A DNA stretch of 64,000 nucleotides from Neocallimastix lanati (nom. inval.). Taxonomy: Eukaryota > Neocallimastigomycota > Neocallimastigomycetes > Neocallimastigales > Neocallimastigaceae. Of the stretch, positions 31,829-42,811 are shown one piece after another. The DNA lies in the NCBI GenBank assembly GCA_016946835.1, contig JACVTC010000001.1, forward strand, positions 1 through 64,000, written 5' to 3'. The notes beneath the pieces are model-generated. The model did no database searches, was not told the origin of the DNA, and saw only the letters and a list, made by a program, of their open reading frames with translations. The first letter of the stretch is position 1. Each line of letters opens with the position of its first letter. Both the position numbers and the translations under genes were made by a program.

Positions 31829-32200
31829 ATTATTATAATAATATTATTATTATAATAACTATTATTATATATAAATAATATATATATATATATATATATT
31901 TTTTTTTTTTTTATATTATTATTATTTTTATTATTATTATAAGTAAAAATAAATGTTTTATTATAACAAATAAAATTTACGAATTAAGTTTCACAAAAAA
32001 AAATTTTTTTTTTTTTTTGTATAAAATTTGTGTAACTAAGTAAAATAAATTAAATAATTTTTCCAAAAAAAAAAGTTTAAGTTTTATAAATTTTATATTC
32101 CCTATAACAAAATAATAAGTTTAAATAAAAAAAATTATATGTTTAATATTTATTCTAATGTTTCCTTTCATCTTTTCATCTTATAATGTGTTTCAGGCGC
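30318..32200 (-). other. Element E untranslated leader
   Basis: No gene. Contains six or more long T runs on this strand (A runs in the RNA) and a repeated module: AGAACACAAAATTGC...TAGAAACGA at about 30370-30410 recurs at about 30668-30710, and GATTTTAACAAAAAA recurs three times. A GC-richer, probably structured part covers about 31160-31580. Confidence 0.6.
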
Positions 32201-32215
32201 CCGGATTCTCCACCA
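32201..32215 (-). promoter_or_regulatory. tRNA-type primer binding site, element E
   Basis: Sense strand TGGTGGAGAATCCGG, 8 bp from the 5' LTR. It shares TGGTGGAGA with the primer sites of A and C, so a related tRNA may prime all three; complementarity may extend to GGCGCC. Confidence 0.65.
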
Positions 32216-32223
32216 AATTTTTA

Positions 32224-34081
32224 TGATACGGGCTGGGGTTGAAACACTAAGATATTCAAAACAAAAAAATAAATATTAACACATAACTATAAAAATAAAT
32301 TTGGAAACAAGAAAAAAAATTAAATTTTAAAATATTCTTTATTTAAATTTAAAATTAAAATTATTTGTTCCAAGTATTAAAAAGAAAGAAATTTATTCTT
32401 CTTTTTATACTTTTATTTTAATACATTTTATTTATTATTAATATATTCTTTATAAAAAAAAAAAACTATTATAACTATTTTATTTTAATTTTTAACTATT
32501 ATTTTAAATTATTTTTTAAAAAAAAAAAAATAACATTTATTAAATAAAAATATAAAAAAATTAATTTGGAGCTTGTATCACGAAGGGCATTCCAGGCGGT
32601 AGCTTCTTCATGATATTGTTATTCAGAGAGAAAATTATACAGAATTGATATTTTCTGTATTTTAGATCATTTTTATTATTGGAATTCTTCTGTATTTTAG
32701 TTCATTTTTATTTTAATAAAGATTTAATTTATTTTTAATTTTGTTTTATTTTTAGTTTATTTCAAAGGTTTTAGAAAATATTATACAGAAACTTATAATT
32801 CTGTATTTTACATCAAATATTTATTGAAATAGGTTTTTATTATTCTTAATATAAAAATAAGAATTAGTAATGATTTAAATATTATATAATTTTTAATAAG
32901 AATATTTAGTAATAATTTTTATTATATTTAATATTAATAAAATATTTAATAATTATTTTTATTAGATTTGATATTAATAAAAGATTTTAATAAGAATATT
33001 TAATAATAATTTTTATTATATTTAATATTAATAAAAGAATTTTATAAGAATATTTAATAATAATTTTTATTATAAAAGATTTTAATAAGAATATTTAATA
33101 ATAATTTTTATTATATTTGATATTAATAAAAGAAATTTATAAGAATATTTAATAATAATTTTTATCATATTTGATATTAATAAAAGATTTTAATAAGAAT
33201 ATTTAATAATAATTTTTATTATATTTAATATTAATAAAAGAATTTTATAAGAATATTTAATAATAATTTTTATTATAAAAAATTTTAATAAGAATATTTA
33301 ATAATAATTTTTATTATATTTAATATTAATAATAGATTTTTATTAGAATATTTAATAATTTTTATTATATTTGATATTAATAAAAGATTTTAATAAGAAT
33401 ATTTAATAATAATTTTTATTATATTTAATATTAATAAAAGAATTTTATAAGAATATTTAATAATAATTTTTATTATAAAAGATTTTAATAAGAATATTTA
33501 ATAATAATTTTTATTATATTTAATATTAATAAAAGATTTTTATTAGAATATTTAATAATTTTTATTATATTTGATATTAATAAAAGATTTTAATAAGAAT
33601 ATTTAATAATAATTTTTATTATATTTAATATTAATAAAAGAATTTTATAAGAATATTTAATAATAATTTTTATTATAAAAGATTTTAATAAGAATATTTA
33701 ATAATAATTTTTATTATATTTAATATTAATAAAAGAATTATATAAGAATATTTAATAATAATTTTTATTATAAAAGATTTTAATAAGAATATTTAATAAT
33801 AATTTTTATTATATTTGATATTAATAAAAGATTTTTATTAGAATATTTAATAATTTTTATTATATTTAATATTAATAAAAGAAATTTATAAGAATATTTA
33901 ATAATAATTTTTATTATATTTAATATTAATAAAAGAAATTTATAAGAATATTTAATAATAATTTTTATTATATTTGATATTAATAAAAGATTTTAATAAG
34001 AATATTTAATAATAATTTTATTTTATTATTATTAAGAGTATTTAATAGGAAATACAAGGTATTTAGTGACACCCCGTATCA
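32224..34081 (-). repeat. Element E 5' LTR with AT-rich tandem array (1858 bp)
   Basis: Same ends and unit types as the left LTR but fewer array units. Ends at 34081 followed by CTCA and element G. Confidence 0.93.
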
Positions 34082-34085
34082 CTCA

Positions 34086-34318
34086 TGATAAATTTTAGAA
34101 ATTATCTTAATTTTAATATAGAATTAAAAAGTGATAATTTCAATTTATTTTAATAATAACTGTATAAGTTATTTATGAATTAAAAATTTTTTATTAAAAA
34201 TAACACTAAAAATTTGGTTTATTAGAACACTTGTTTTCTAATATTTTATTTTATAAATCTTTTATTAAAATTTATTAAACATTATAAAAATTAAAAGTGA
34301 TTATTAAAATTATAAAAT

Positions 34319-34350
<32 letters not shown>

Positions 34351-34845
34351 TACATGAAATATTTACAAGTATTTATATTTTTCTTTAAAATTAAACTATT
34401 TATAATTTATAAATAAAAAGAATAATTAAATAAAATAAAAGTAATAAAATTAATAATAAAATAAATATTTAATAATAAAATAAATAAATTTGTTTATTAT
34501 AAAAATAATTAAAAATATTTTGTTATTTAAATTAATAAATTTTGTTATTATAAAATTATTATTTAATTATAAAATTAATTATAAAAATTATTATAAAACT
34601 AATTATTAAAACTAATTATTTTATTTTAAATTTAATCTTAATATTTTTATTTTGAAAAATATATAATATTTCTTTCATATCTGAGTATTAATGTAATTTT
34701 TAAGTGTAATTTATTTGTTTTAATTAATTAATTAATTAATTTTTTTTTTTTTTTATTTTATTAAATTATTATTAAACTTGGCTAAGGTTAGTTTTGATTT
34801 TATGTATAATAAATTTTCAAGATTTATTAATTTTGTTATTTATCA
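34086..34845 (-). repeat. Element G 3' LTR (760 bp)
   Basis: Matches 40600-41358 with a one-base difference in the T run near 34740. The polypurine tract (sense AACCGCCGAGGAAT) lies at 34846-34859. Confidence 0.93.
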
Positions 34846-34857
34846 ATTCCTCGGCGG

Positions 34858-37800
34858 TTAAGATTGAACTTCGTCCCTTGAAGTTAATTCTTTTTCTGGA
34901 ATGATATAAGGAAAAACATTTTTAATATGTACATTTCGATCAAGAAGTTTTCCTGTTTGAGGATCTTCGAGGACAACTGTATTGAATTTTTGTTTGTTAA
35001 CTACTTTATATGGTCCATAAAAGTAAGGATTTAACTTACTTCTTCCAATTAATCTTATCATCACATAATCTCCGGGTTTATAATTTTTCTTTAGTGATTT
35101 CGATAGTCCAATACGATGTTCCCAATATTGATTTGCGTAATCCGAATATTCTGTTGCTTGTTTCACCCAATTCTGATGTCTTAGGAATCTTCTAAAAATA
35201 TATTCTTCATCTGTTTCATTTGGATCTTTGTAAATATCTGGAAACATTACTTCTAATGGCCAGGTGTCTTTTCTCCCATAAAGTAATTCAAAGCTGCTAA
35301 ATTTTGTTTTGGAATTTTTTGTTGTTCTAAGAGCCCAAAGTGCGGATGGTAAATATTCATCCCATTCACTTTCGTTTTCAATTAAGAGTCTTAGAATTTT
35401 CTCTACTTCTCTATTACGGTTTTCAATCATACCATTTGATTCTGGATGATGTGGAGATACAAAGTGCACCCATGACCCATAAAGATCGATCATCATTTTA
35501 GTAATATCTGATGCGAACGAACTTCCATTATCTGTAACAATTATTTCTGGAGGACCATGTCTTGATATAACTTCAGTTAAAAATTTTATAACTTCTTCAG
35601 TCTTTGTGTTTGGAATGGCTTTAGCTTCAACCCATTTTGTGAAGTAGTCAACCAATGTAATAATATACATATTTCCATTTTTAGTAATTGGAAGAGGACC
35701 AATCGTATCAAGTCCAACACGAGTAAATGGTTGTTCAACTGGTGTTACATTATCTGCAGTGTTTTTTGGGATTGGTTTTGGTCTACAAAGTTGACATTTT
35801 CTGCAAGATTTGATCCACATCCTAACGTCATTCCAAATGCCGGGCCAATAATATGAATTTAGTATTCTGTTTACAGTTTTTTCGGCTCCTTCATGTCCTA
35901 CAGAATGAGCACGATTAATTATATCCTTTTTGTCTTCATCACGGTAGATAACTTTTAAATAAGTATCATCTTTCTTATAATATAAGATGTTATCAACAAC
36001 TTGATAATTCTTAGTGAAGTATTTGATTATTCCTTCTGGTAGGTTTAAATCTTTTGGATTAAGATCAGCTAAAATTGTATTAATACATTTTATAATATCT
36101 TCGCTGTCTTTTGAAGGTAGTCTTGAAAGAGCGTCTGCGAAAACATTTTTCTTTCCTTTTTCATATTTTAGTTCAATTTTATATTTGTTAAATTCTTCTA
36201 TCCAACGCATGTGTCTTCCTTTATTTGGAATAGTATTTTTGTAAAATCCTAAGAGTGGTTTATGATCCGTAATGAATATAGTTGGTTTCTTGTTACTAAT
36301 TAAGTACTGACGGAATTTTTGGATTGCGTAATTAATAGCCAAACCTTCAAGATCAGTTACAGAGTAATTTCTTTCTGGAGGTGATAAAGTACGACTTACA
36401 CAACAAATTGGGTGTTCCAATTTGTCTTCCTCCACCTGTAAGAGGACAGCACCGATACCATGAGTAGAGGCGTCTGTTCTAACAATAAATTCTTTATCAA
36501 AGTCAGGATAACATAATATAGGGTCAGACAATAAACAGTGACGTATGTCTTCAAAAGCTTCATTATGATCAGAAGTCCATATATATGGTTGATTTTTCTT
36601 AAGTAGTTTAAAAAGAGAGTCAGCTCTTATAGAGAAATTTTGTATAAATTTTCTGTAATAACTAGCAAGACCAAGGAAAGACCTGAGTTCATTAACATTT
36701 TTGGGAGCTTCCCAAAGGGCTATACTTTGAACTTTAGAAGGAACAGTTTTTAAACCATTAGGGGTAAGAACATGACCTAAGACTTCAATTGATTCTTGGA
36801 AAAATTTGCATTTTTGAAGATTGAGGGAGAGATTATACTTGGAGAATATTTCAAATACTTGTTTTAAATGTTCAAGATGTTTTTCAATAGAAGTAGAATA
36901 TACAACTATGTCATCGATGTAAACGAATAAGCATTTACCAATGAGGGGTAAAAGGATTCTGTTCATCTCCCTTTGAAAGGTAGCGGGAGCATTAGTTAAA
37001 CCGAAAGGCATAACAACAAAATTATAGTTTCCAAATTTTGTTGTGAAAAAAGTTTTTTCGATATCTCTGGGATTCATTGGGATTTGGTGATAACCCGAAT
37101 ATAAGTCAAGGGCTGAAAATATTTTAGCACCTCTAACTGAAGAGACCAGTTCATCGATGAAAGGAAGTGCATATGAATCTTTAATAGTGATTTCATTAAG
37201 CCTTCTGTAATCTATACATAGTCTCCATTTCCCATTTTTCTTTCTGACTAATAAAACAGGAAATGACCAAGGAGAATGCGAGGGAATAATTAAGCCTTTA
37301 TTAAGTAAGGATATAATTTCTTCTTTTAGAATATCAGAATGCTCTTTTGATAATTTATAAGGTTTTAGCTTAATAGGTTTTTCCGTAGTAGTAATTATTG
37401 AATGTGGTTCAAGGTTAGCAGTTGTTAGCTGACTTAGTGATGTTGCCATACAATTTTTGTATTGATTAATAAGACTTTCAAATTTTGATTTAACTTTATC
37501 TGGAACAGAATTGAGAATTTCGTTTAAGGTAGAGTTAAATTCACGAATTTCTTCATCTTCTTTAGATACATAAATAGCATTCATTAAGGGAATATTATTT
37601 GTGTTATTTGAGTTAATTATCTGGATTATCTTTTTAAGACCTTTTCTTGTTTTCTGATATATGAAATCATCATCTGGATCAATAAGTAATCTATATTTCT
37701 TTTGGATACTTCTTCCAAAAATAATATCAAAGTATGGATTATCTTGATTTATAATATAAAATTTTTCATAAATGTTGCAAGAATCATTAATGTTAATTTT

Positions 37801-38736
37801 CAATGGAACATAGTATTTAGTAGGTACTGTAGATCCATTTGCTAAAGTAATATTTTGTTCTATTATATCTTCTTCAATTTTCACATCATTAAATTTATTT
37901 AAACATCCTGTTGTTATAACATTTACATTTGCTCCTGTATCGTAAAGAATTTTTAAAAATACTTCTTTCGTTTTTCCAATAAAGATTGGAATAGGAATAT
38001 TATAAAGAGAGCATAATACATTATCTATTTTTGGCTTACATCCTTGTCCTAATTCCTTCCTAAGAGTAGGACTAATAGAAAGTAATTGTGCAAGACTAAT
38101 TTTCGGAAACAAGTTGTTGGCTTCCTTAATTATACTAAATTTATTACCTGGTTCTAACATTTGTATATCTGTCATACTTCTTTTTCTGGTTTGTTTAGTT
38201 TGACTGAGAGATTGACTATGTGTTAGAACGTCTTTGGTATTATTTTCATTATTTATTTTTCTATGTTCATCAATTATGTTAATTACATTATTCTTATTAT
38301 TTTCATTATTACTTTCATTATTATTTCCATTATTGTTTTCTGAATTATTTTTCATTTCAGAATCTTTTGTATTTTCCTTTGTATTATTTGGTTCATCAAT
38401 AATAATTTCCTCATTATCATTTAATTCATGGTCATTTTGTTTTTCATTATTAAGTTCTTCACTTATTTTTCTTCTTCTTGTATTCCTAATTGCTTTCTTT
38501 TGTTGTTTAACTTTCTTAATATTTGGTTGATTGAGAATGGATGGTTTAACTATACTTTTATTATTTTGAGAGATTTTATTCTTATCCAAAGTACTTGTAG
38601 GCACTTTCTTTTTCTGGGCTACATTAATTTGAGGGATTTGATTATTTTCCTTATTAAGGTAATTTATTGATTGATTCGATGATGCAATTTTAGTTATTTT
38701 GGGAGATTGCTTACTCCCATAATTTAATTTAAACAT
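34858..38736 (-). CDS. pol: Pol polyprotein, element G
   Basis: 1292 residues in the -1 frame relative to gag, overlapping gag by 13 bp. An ATG (38736) happens to abut the heptamer, so internal initiation is an alternative to frameshifting. A Lys/Asn/Glu-rich linker comes first. Protease has a canonical D-T-G at about 266 (YDTGANVNVIT), unlike the D-S-C of A, C and E. RT has YIDD at about 605. RNase H has TDAS and ADALSR. Integrase has HSVGHEG...CRKCQ, then LDTIGPL, VTDNGSSF and HPESNGMIENRNRE. It ends with the GPYKVV...NVHIKN tail typical of this group and has no chromodomain. No break seen. Confidence 0.93.
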   Translation of the reverse strand: MFKLNYGSKQSPKITKIASSNQSINYLNKENNQIPQINVAQKKKVPTSTLDKNKISQNNKSIVKPSILNQPNIKKVKQQKKAIRNTRRRKISEELNNEKQNDHELNDNEEIIIDEPNNTKENTKDSEMKNNSENNNGNNNESNNENNKNNVINIIDEHRKINNENNTKDVLTHSQSLSQTKQTRKRSMTDIQMLEPGNKFSIIKEANNLFPKISLAQLLSISPTLRKELGQGCKPKIDNVLCSLYNIPIPIFIGKTKEVFLKILYDTGANVNVITTGCLNKFNDVKIEEDIIEQNITLANGSTVPTKYYVPLKININDSCNIYEKFYIINQDNPYFDIIFGRSIQKKYRLLIDPDDDFIYQKTRKGLKKIIQIINSNNTNNIPLMNAIYVSKEDEEIREFNSTLNEILNSVPDKVKSKFESLINQYKNCMATSLSQLTTANLEPHSIITTTEKPIKLKPYKLSKEHSDILKEEIISLLNKGLIIPSHSPWSFPVLLVRKKNGKWRLCIDYRRLNEITIKDSYALPFIDELVSSVRGAKIFSALDLYSGYHQIPMNPRDIEKTFFTTKFGNYNFVVMPFGLTNAPATFQREMNRILLPLIGKCLFVYIDDIVVYSTSIEKHLEHLKQVFEIFSKYNLSLNLQKCKFFQESIEVLGHVLTPNGLKTVPSKVQSIALWEAPKNVNELRSFLGLASYYRKFIQNFSIRADSLFKLLKKNQPYIWTSDHNEAFEDIRHCLLSDPILCYPDFDKEFIVRTDASTHGIGAVLLQVEEDKLEHPICCVSRTLSPPERNYSVTDLEGLAINYAIQKFRQYLISNKKPTIFITDHKPLLGFYKNTIPNKGRHMRWIEEFNKYKIELKYEKGKKNVFADALSRLPSKDSEDIIKCINTILADLNPKDLNLPEGIIKYFTKNYQVVDNILYYKKDDTYLKVIYRDEDKKDIINRAHSVGHEGAEKTVNRILNSYYWPGIWNDVRMWIKSCRKCQLCRPKPIPKNTADNVTPVEQPFTRVGLDTIGPLPITKNGNMYIITLVDYFTKWVEAKAIPNTKTEEVIKFLTEVISRHGPPEIIVTDNGSSFASDITKMMIDLYGSWVHFVSPHHPESNGMIENRNREVEKILRLLIENESEWDEYLPSALWALRTTKNSKTKFSSFELLYGRKDTWPLEVMFPDIYKDPNETDEEYIFRRFLRHQNWVKQATEYSDYANQYWEHRIGLSKSLKKNYKPGDYVMIRLIGRSKLNPYFYGPYKVVNKQKFNTVVLEDPQTGKLLDRNVHIKNVFPYIIPEKELTSRDEVQS
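38700..38733 (-). promoter_or_regulatory. -1 ribosomal frameshift signal, element G
   Basis: Sense strand heptamer T-TTA-AAT (38733-38727), gag stop TAA directly after it, 7-nt spacer, hairpin arms TGGGAG (38719-38714) and CTCCCA (38705-38700) with an 8-nt loop. Confidence 0.88.
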
Positions 38737-39617
38737 TCTTCTTCTAATTCAGGGCAATCATCTTTAACATGACCTATTCTTTGACAATTTAAACATACAT
38801 TGATTTTTAAATCAGCAAGTTTCTGAGTTATTTCTTGCAATTCATCATCTTGGAGTTGTGTAGGTTTCAATGTGATTTTTCTATTTTCAACATTTTGATT
38901 AATATAATTATGAGTAGGTTTTATATTATTATTATATTTTTGGTAATTATTGTTGTGACTATTATTTATATTATTATTCTTATTATTAAATGAATTATTT
39001 TTATTATAAGTACTTGTATAATATGTTCCATAATTATTTTGAGTGTTAGATTTTATTTTTCTTTTGTTTGGTTCTCCTTTATCTTTAGACCTATTTGATT
39101 CTACTAATTTATATATCTTCTCCTTTTTAGACGTTATTTGCATTGCATCTTTTAAGTTTTGCGGTTCTGCTTCTAATAAAGCCTCATAGGTTTTAGTTAA
39201 AGTCCGAAATGCATTAATATAATAAGAGATTATAACTTCCTTATTTAAATCAATTCTAATTTTATTTAAAAGTGTTTCAAACCTTATGTTGAATTCTGCA
39301 ACACTTTCACCTTTCTTAATTGTAGCTGTTGAAAGTTCTAATAACCTTGAATTTTTAGGAAGAGGACCCTTGTAATGTTCCTGTAATTTACTTATAATGG
39401 TATCATATTTATCTGGGGTAGTTTTATTTAATGAATTTATTACTATCTTTCTTGCAATACCAGTAGTAATTGAAATTAAACATTCTATCTTTTCTTCTTC
39501 GTCAATTTTATTGGAATTACACCAACGAGTATATGAGAAATTCCAATCATCAAATTCTACAGTCGGTTGACCTAATATAGGAATTCTGTTGAAATTAATT
39601 GATTTTAAATCGGACAT
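38724..39617 (-). CDS. gag: Gag polyprotein, element G
   Basis: 297 residues, ATG at 39617. The N-terminal capsid-like region has W...YTRW, a YKGPLPKNSRLLELS segment and FNIRFETLLNK, matching the retrotransposon Gag pattern. It is followed by an Asn-rich linker (about 195-235) and a CCHC knuckle (CLNCQRIGHVKDDCP, about 274-288). The last codons TGT-TTA-AAT-TAA contain the slippery heptamer and stop. Confidence 0.9.
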   Translation of the reverse strand: MSDLKSINFNRIPILGQPTVEFDDWNFSYTRWCNSNKIDEEEKIECLISITTGIARKIVINSLNKTTPDKYDTIISKLQEHYKGPLPKNSRLLELSTATIKKGESVAEFNIRFETLLNKIRIDLNKEVIISYYINAFRTLTKTYEALLEAEPQNLKDAMQITSKKEKIYKLVESNRSKDKGEPNKRKIKSNTQNNYGTYYTSTYNKNNSFNNKNNNINNSHNNNYQKYNNNIKPTHNYINQNVENRKITLKPTQLQDDELQEITQKLADLKINVCLNCQRIGHVKDDCPELEEECLN

Positions 39618-39823
39618 TTTACTCTGGAATTTAGAAGTATTTTTGTTTTCTCTTTAATATAATTTATATACTTTATTTTATATAATAATTTATTCGCTAA
39701 CAAAATATTTATATATTTAAATTTAATTATTTAATCAAATTTTTAATTAATTAAAATTTTATATATTCAATTTCAATATATTTATTCATTCACTTATTAT
39801 ACGTTTCTTTAATTAGTTATTAT

Positions 39824-39875
<52 letters not shown>

Positions 39876-40582
39876 TTATTTATTTAAGAACCTCGAATTA
39901 TATATGTAGCAGTAATAGATTTTCTTGGCGTTCTGATTATATTTTCGACCTCATTAGACTCTACTTACTCTCTTGTGCTGTTTTCATTCGACTGGTTATA
40001 AAGTTTTCCGTTTCTCTGGATCTCTCACCAAAGTATCGATATAACCAATCAATTACTCTCCAGTACAATTTTCAGTTCTGTCTAACCTCTACTCTCTATA
40101 ATCAGGACCCAATACTCTCTCTTGCTACTCTAATTTATATCTTATTAATCGCGACCTAGAGTCAAGCTCCAATAGTTTATGATTAATAAAATATAAACCT
40201 ATATAATTCTTTAAAATTAAAATAGAATTTTTTTTTTTTTTTTCAAAATATTATCTATCGTTTCCTTTCCTTATATTTGTCGTTCTTTTCCTATTTATTT
40301 ATTATTTTCTTCTTAATATAAATGGCTTTCTTCCCAATATTAATTTAATTTCTATTTATTATATTATTATTATATTATTATATATATATACATATATATA
40401 TATTTTTTATTTTTAATTTTAAATTATGAATTTTTATACTAGTTCATACTCTAGTTTTAATTTTTAATTATTATTATATAATAAATATTATTTATCCTTT
40501 ATTTTATTATTATGAATTTTTATACTAGTTCATACTCTAGTGTTAATAAATAATACTTATTAATAATAAGTTAGCTGCCTCT
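39618..40582 (-). other. Element G untranslated leader
   Basis: No gene. One long T run at about 39827-39873, a GC-richer block at about 39880-40180 rich in CTCT motifs, and two copies of GAATTTTTATACTAGTTCATACTC (about 40430 and 40514) that form a short direct repeat. Confidence 0.55.
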
Positions 40583-40598
40583 CCGGTTCGAAGGACCA
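40583..40598 (-). promoter_or_regulatory. Primer binding site, probably tRNA-Tyr, element G
   Basis: Sense TGGTCCTTCGAACCGG, one base from the 5' LTR. Its complement CCGGTTCGAAGGACCA has the acceptor end TCGAAGGACCA known from eukaryotic tRNA-Tyr (for example human). So G uses a different primer from A, C and E. Confidence 0.65.
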
Positions 40599-40599
40599 C

Positions 40600-40832
40600 T
40601 GATAAATTTTAGAAATTATCTTAATTTTAATATAGAATTAAAAAGTGATAATTTCAATTTATTTTAATAATAACTGTATAAGTTATTTATGAATTAAAAA
40701 TTTTTTATTAAAAATAACACTAAAAATTTGGTTTATTAGAACACTTGTTTTCTAATATTTTATTTTATAAATCTTTTATTAAAATTTATTAAACATTATA
40801 AAAATTAAAAGTGATTATTAAAATTATAAAAT

Positions 40833-40864
<32 letters not shown>

Positions 40865-41358
40865 TACATGAAATATTTACAAGTATTTATATTTTTCTTT
40901 AAAATTAAACTATTTATAATTTATAAATAAAAAGAATAATTAAATAAAATAAAAGTAATAAAATTAATAATAAAATAAATATTTAATAATAAAATAAATA
41001 AATTTGTTTATTATAAAAATAATTAAAAATATTTTGTTATTTAAATTAATAAATTTTGTTATTATAAAATTATTATTTAATTATAAAATTAATTATAAAA
41101 ATTATTATAAAACTAATTATTAAAACTAATTATTTTATTTTAAATTTAATCTTAATATTTTTATTTTGAAAAATATATAATATTTCTTTCATATCTGAGT
41201 ATTAATGTAATTTTTAAGTGTAATTTATTTGTTTTAATTAATTAATTAATTAATTTTTTTTTTTTTTATTTTATTAAATTATTATTAAACTTGGCTAAGG
41301 TTAGTTTTGATTTTATGTATAATAAATTTTCAAGATTTATTAATTTTGTTATTTATCA
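40600..41358 (-). repeat. Element G 5' LTR (759 bp)
   Basis: Same sequence as the left LTR except for one T. Bounded on the right by CTCA and the resumed D LTR. Confidence 0.93.
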
Positions 41359-41381
41359 CTCAGTTAGTAAAATTAGAATTT

Positions 41382-41434
41382 TGGTTCAATGGTTAGTTAC
41401 ATTGACCATGACCAATACTTCATGGGTTCGACTC
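41382..41434 (+). promoter_or_regulatory. tRNA-like A and B boxes near the start of the D LTR
   Basis: TGGTTCAATGG (41382-41392) fits the Pol III A-box consensus and GGTTCGACTC (41425-41434) fits the B box. The spacing of 43 nt is as in tRNA genes, and CCCA follows at 41443-41446. Stems of a full cloverleaf are poor, so I read it as a degenerate tRNA-derived segment, not a functional tRNA gene. The same sequence is in the right LTR (53305-53357). Confidence 0.5.
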
Positions 41435-41739
41435 ACACCTCAACCCATTTTGCATAAATAATTATTTTATTAATTATTTTATTAATTATTAATAATATCT
41501 TCTTGAATATTCTTTCTGTATAAAATTATAGAAAGTTAAAGATTCTTTCGGTTCGTAATTTAACCGAAATGAATTTAGAAATTCTTATTATATAAATTAT
41601 TTTATTCTTTTTGATAAGATTCATTTTCATCAATTAAAATCTATATTCTAGAAACTTTACATTATTAATTACTACAAACATATTTCTAAATATTTCTTTA
41701 AAATTATTTTACATGTTAAAACTGTTTTTCCGTTAAAAG

Positions 41740-41790
41740 TATAAATAGTGCGAACTTCACGAATGAAAATATTTTTCTTCGTGCTTTTAT
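41740..41790 (+). promoter_or_regulatory. Element D core promoter: TATA box, palindrome, predicted start
   Basis: TATAAATA (41740-41747) precedes a palindrome with arms CACGAA / TTCGTG and inner arms GAAAA / TTTTC (about 41758-41783). The predicted RNA 5' end GTGCTTTTAT (41781-41790) is complementary to the primer site and overlaps the last palindrome arm. Confidence 0.7.
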
Positions 41791-41988
41791 TAATAATAAT
41801 TAACGTATAAGTAATTCGAAATATTACCTTGTTGATTAATATTAATAATCATTTTAAATTTTATAATTAATAAAAAATATTTCTAATAAAACGAATTATT
41901 TATACAGATAGTGTAAACCTATTGAGTTTTCTCCTTTCTGTGTTTCTATACCACGTCCCGCCGTTACAATAGAAGCACCTCCGTTACA

Positions 41989-41998
41989 ATAAAAGCAC
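41989..41998 (+). promoter_or_regulatory. Self-complementary primer binding site, element D
   Basis: ATAAAAGCAC touches the LTR end and is the exact reverse complement of GTGCTTTTAT at 41781-41790 in the LTR. A degenerate copy of the junction (CCGTTACAATAGAAGCACCT, 41961-41980) lies 20 bp upstream inside the LTR. Confidence 0.82.
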
Positions 41999-42480
41999 CT
42001 GCTAATCCAAGCCCTCAATACCTTTACGCTATTCCTCAGACATTTTACCGTACTTTTAGGAATTCTACCTTCTCAATATCTTTTGGCAATCGTTGGGTTT
42101 CTACTTTTACTATTCTACTATTAAAGAACAAATACCTACTCTTCCGGTTCTCTCTATCTTAGTCTAATAATCTTTAAATAAATCTTCTTATCTACTATCT
42201 CTTTAATACCGGACTTCTATATCTTTTAATCTCGGATTCTATCTCCTCCCAGACGAATAATTACTGCCTATTGATTCCTATTCAAATTATCACCTTGTCT
42301 GTTTTGAGTTACCCTCACTATTATATAATTCAATCCTTTGTATCTATTATATTACCGGATAATCCTAATCCTATGGTTGTTGAAATTAATTTTTATAACA
42401 AAAATTCTTGTACTACCCGATCATATAATTCAAATTAAACTTGTACTACCCTATTAAGATAAAACTTACATTACCTTAAC

Positions 42481-42517
<37 letters not shown>

Positions 42518-42767
42518 TAGATAATATTAAATTAATTTTGTATTACCTTAACCCTTCAAAATTAATTCTAATATTTACCCAACAAAATTAATTAATAATT
42601 AGATAAATAATATTAAATTAATTTAATAAGAAAAAAATTTTTAATTTTTAGATAAATATTTTAGATTAATTTAGTGAATAAATCAATTAGTTTTAGATAA
42701 AAAAAAAAAAAATTTTTTTTCATTTAATCTATCACAAAAATAATAATTTTTTTTTAAATTAGCTTAG

Positions 42768-42811
<44 letters not shown>

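Larger units (their letters stand above)
21336..34081 (-). mobile_element. Element E: group I Ty3-type retrotransposon with very long LTRs
   Basis: Minus-strand element: left LTR 21336-23403 (3' LTR), pol 23416-28998, gag 28986-30317, leader, primer site 32201-32215, right LTR 32224-34081 (5' LTR). Ends TGATACGGG...CCCGTATCA. CTCA flanks both sides (21332-21335 and 34082-34085), a 4-bp duplication at the same place used by element G. The LTRs differ in length (2068 versus 1858 bp), mainly in the number of AT-rich array units. Gag and Pol frames look open throughout. A solo LTR of this family is at 58479-60130. Confidence 0.94.
34086..41358 (-). mobile_element. Element G: group I Ty3-type retrotransposon, apparently intact
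   Basis: Minus strand: left LTR 34086-34845, pol 34858-38736, gag 38724-39617, leader, primer site 40583-40598, right LTR 40600-41358. LTR ends TGATAAAT...ATTTATCA. CTCA lies before (34082-34085) and after (41359-41362), a 4-bp duplication within the D LTR. The LTRs differ by one T in a T run (760 versus 759 bp). All coding domains are open, so it is a candidate active element. Confidence 0.94.
41363..41988 (+). repeat. Element D 5' LTR, remaining 626 bp
   Basis: Matches 53286-53911 with one substitution (41379 versus 53302). Together with 21320-21335 it restores the exact 642-bp length of the right LTR. Contains a tRNA-like segment, TATA box, palindrome and predicted transcript start. Confidence 0.93.

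Noticed and set aside
41382-41446. A functional tRNA gene
   Set aside because: A and B boxes fit, but the acceptor, D and T stems do not pair well.
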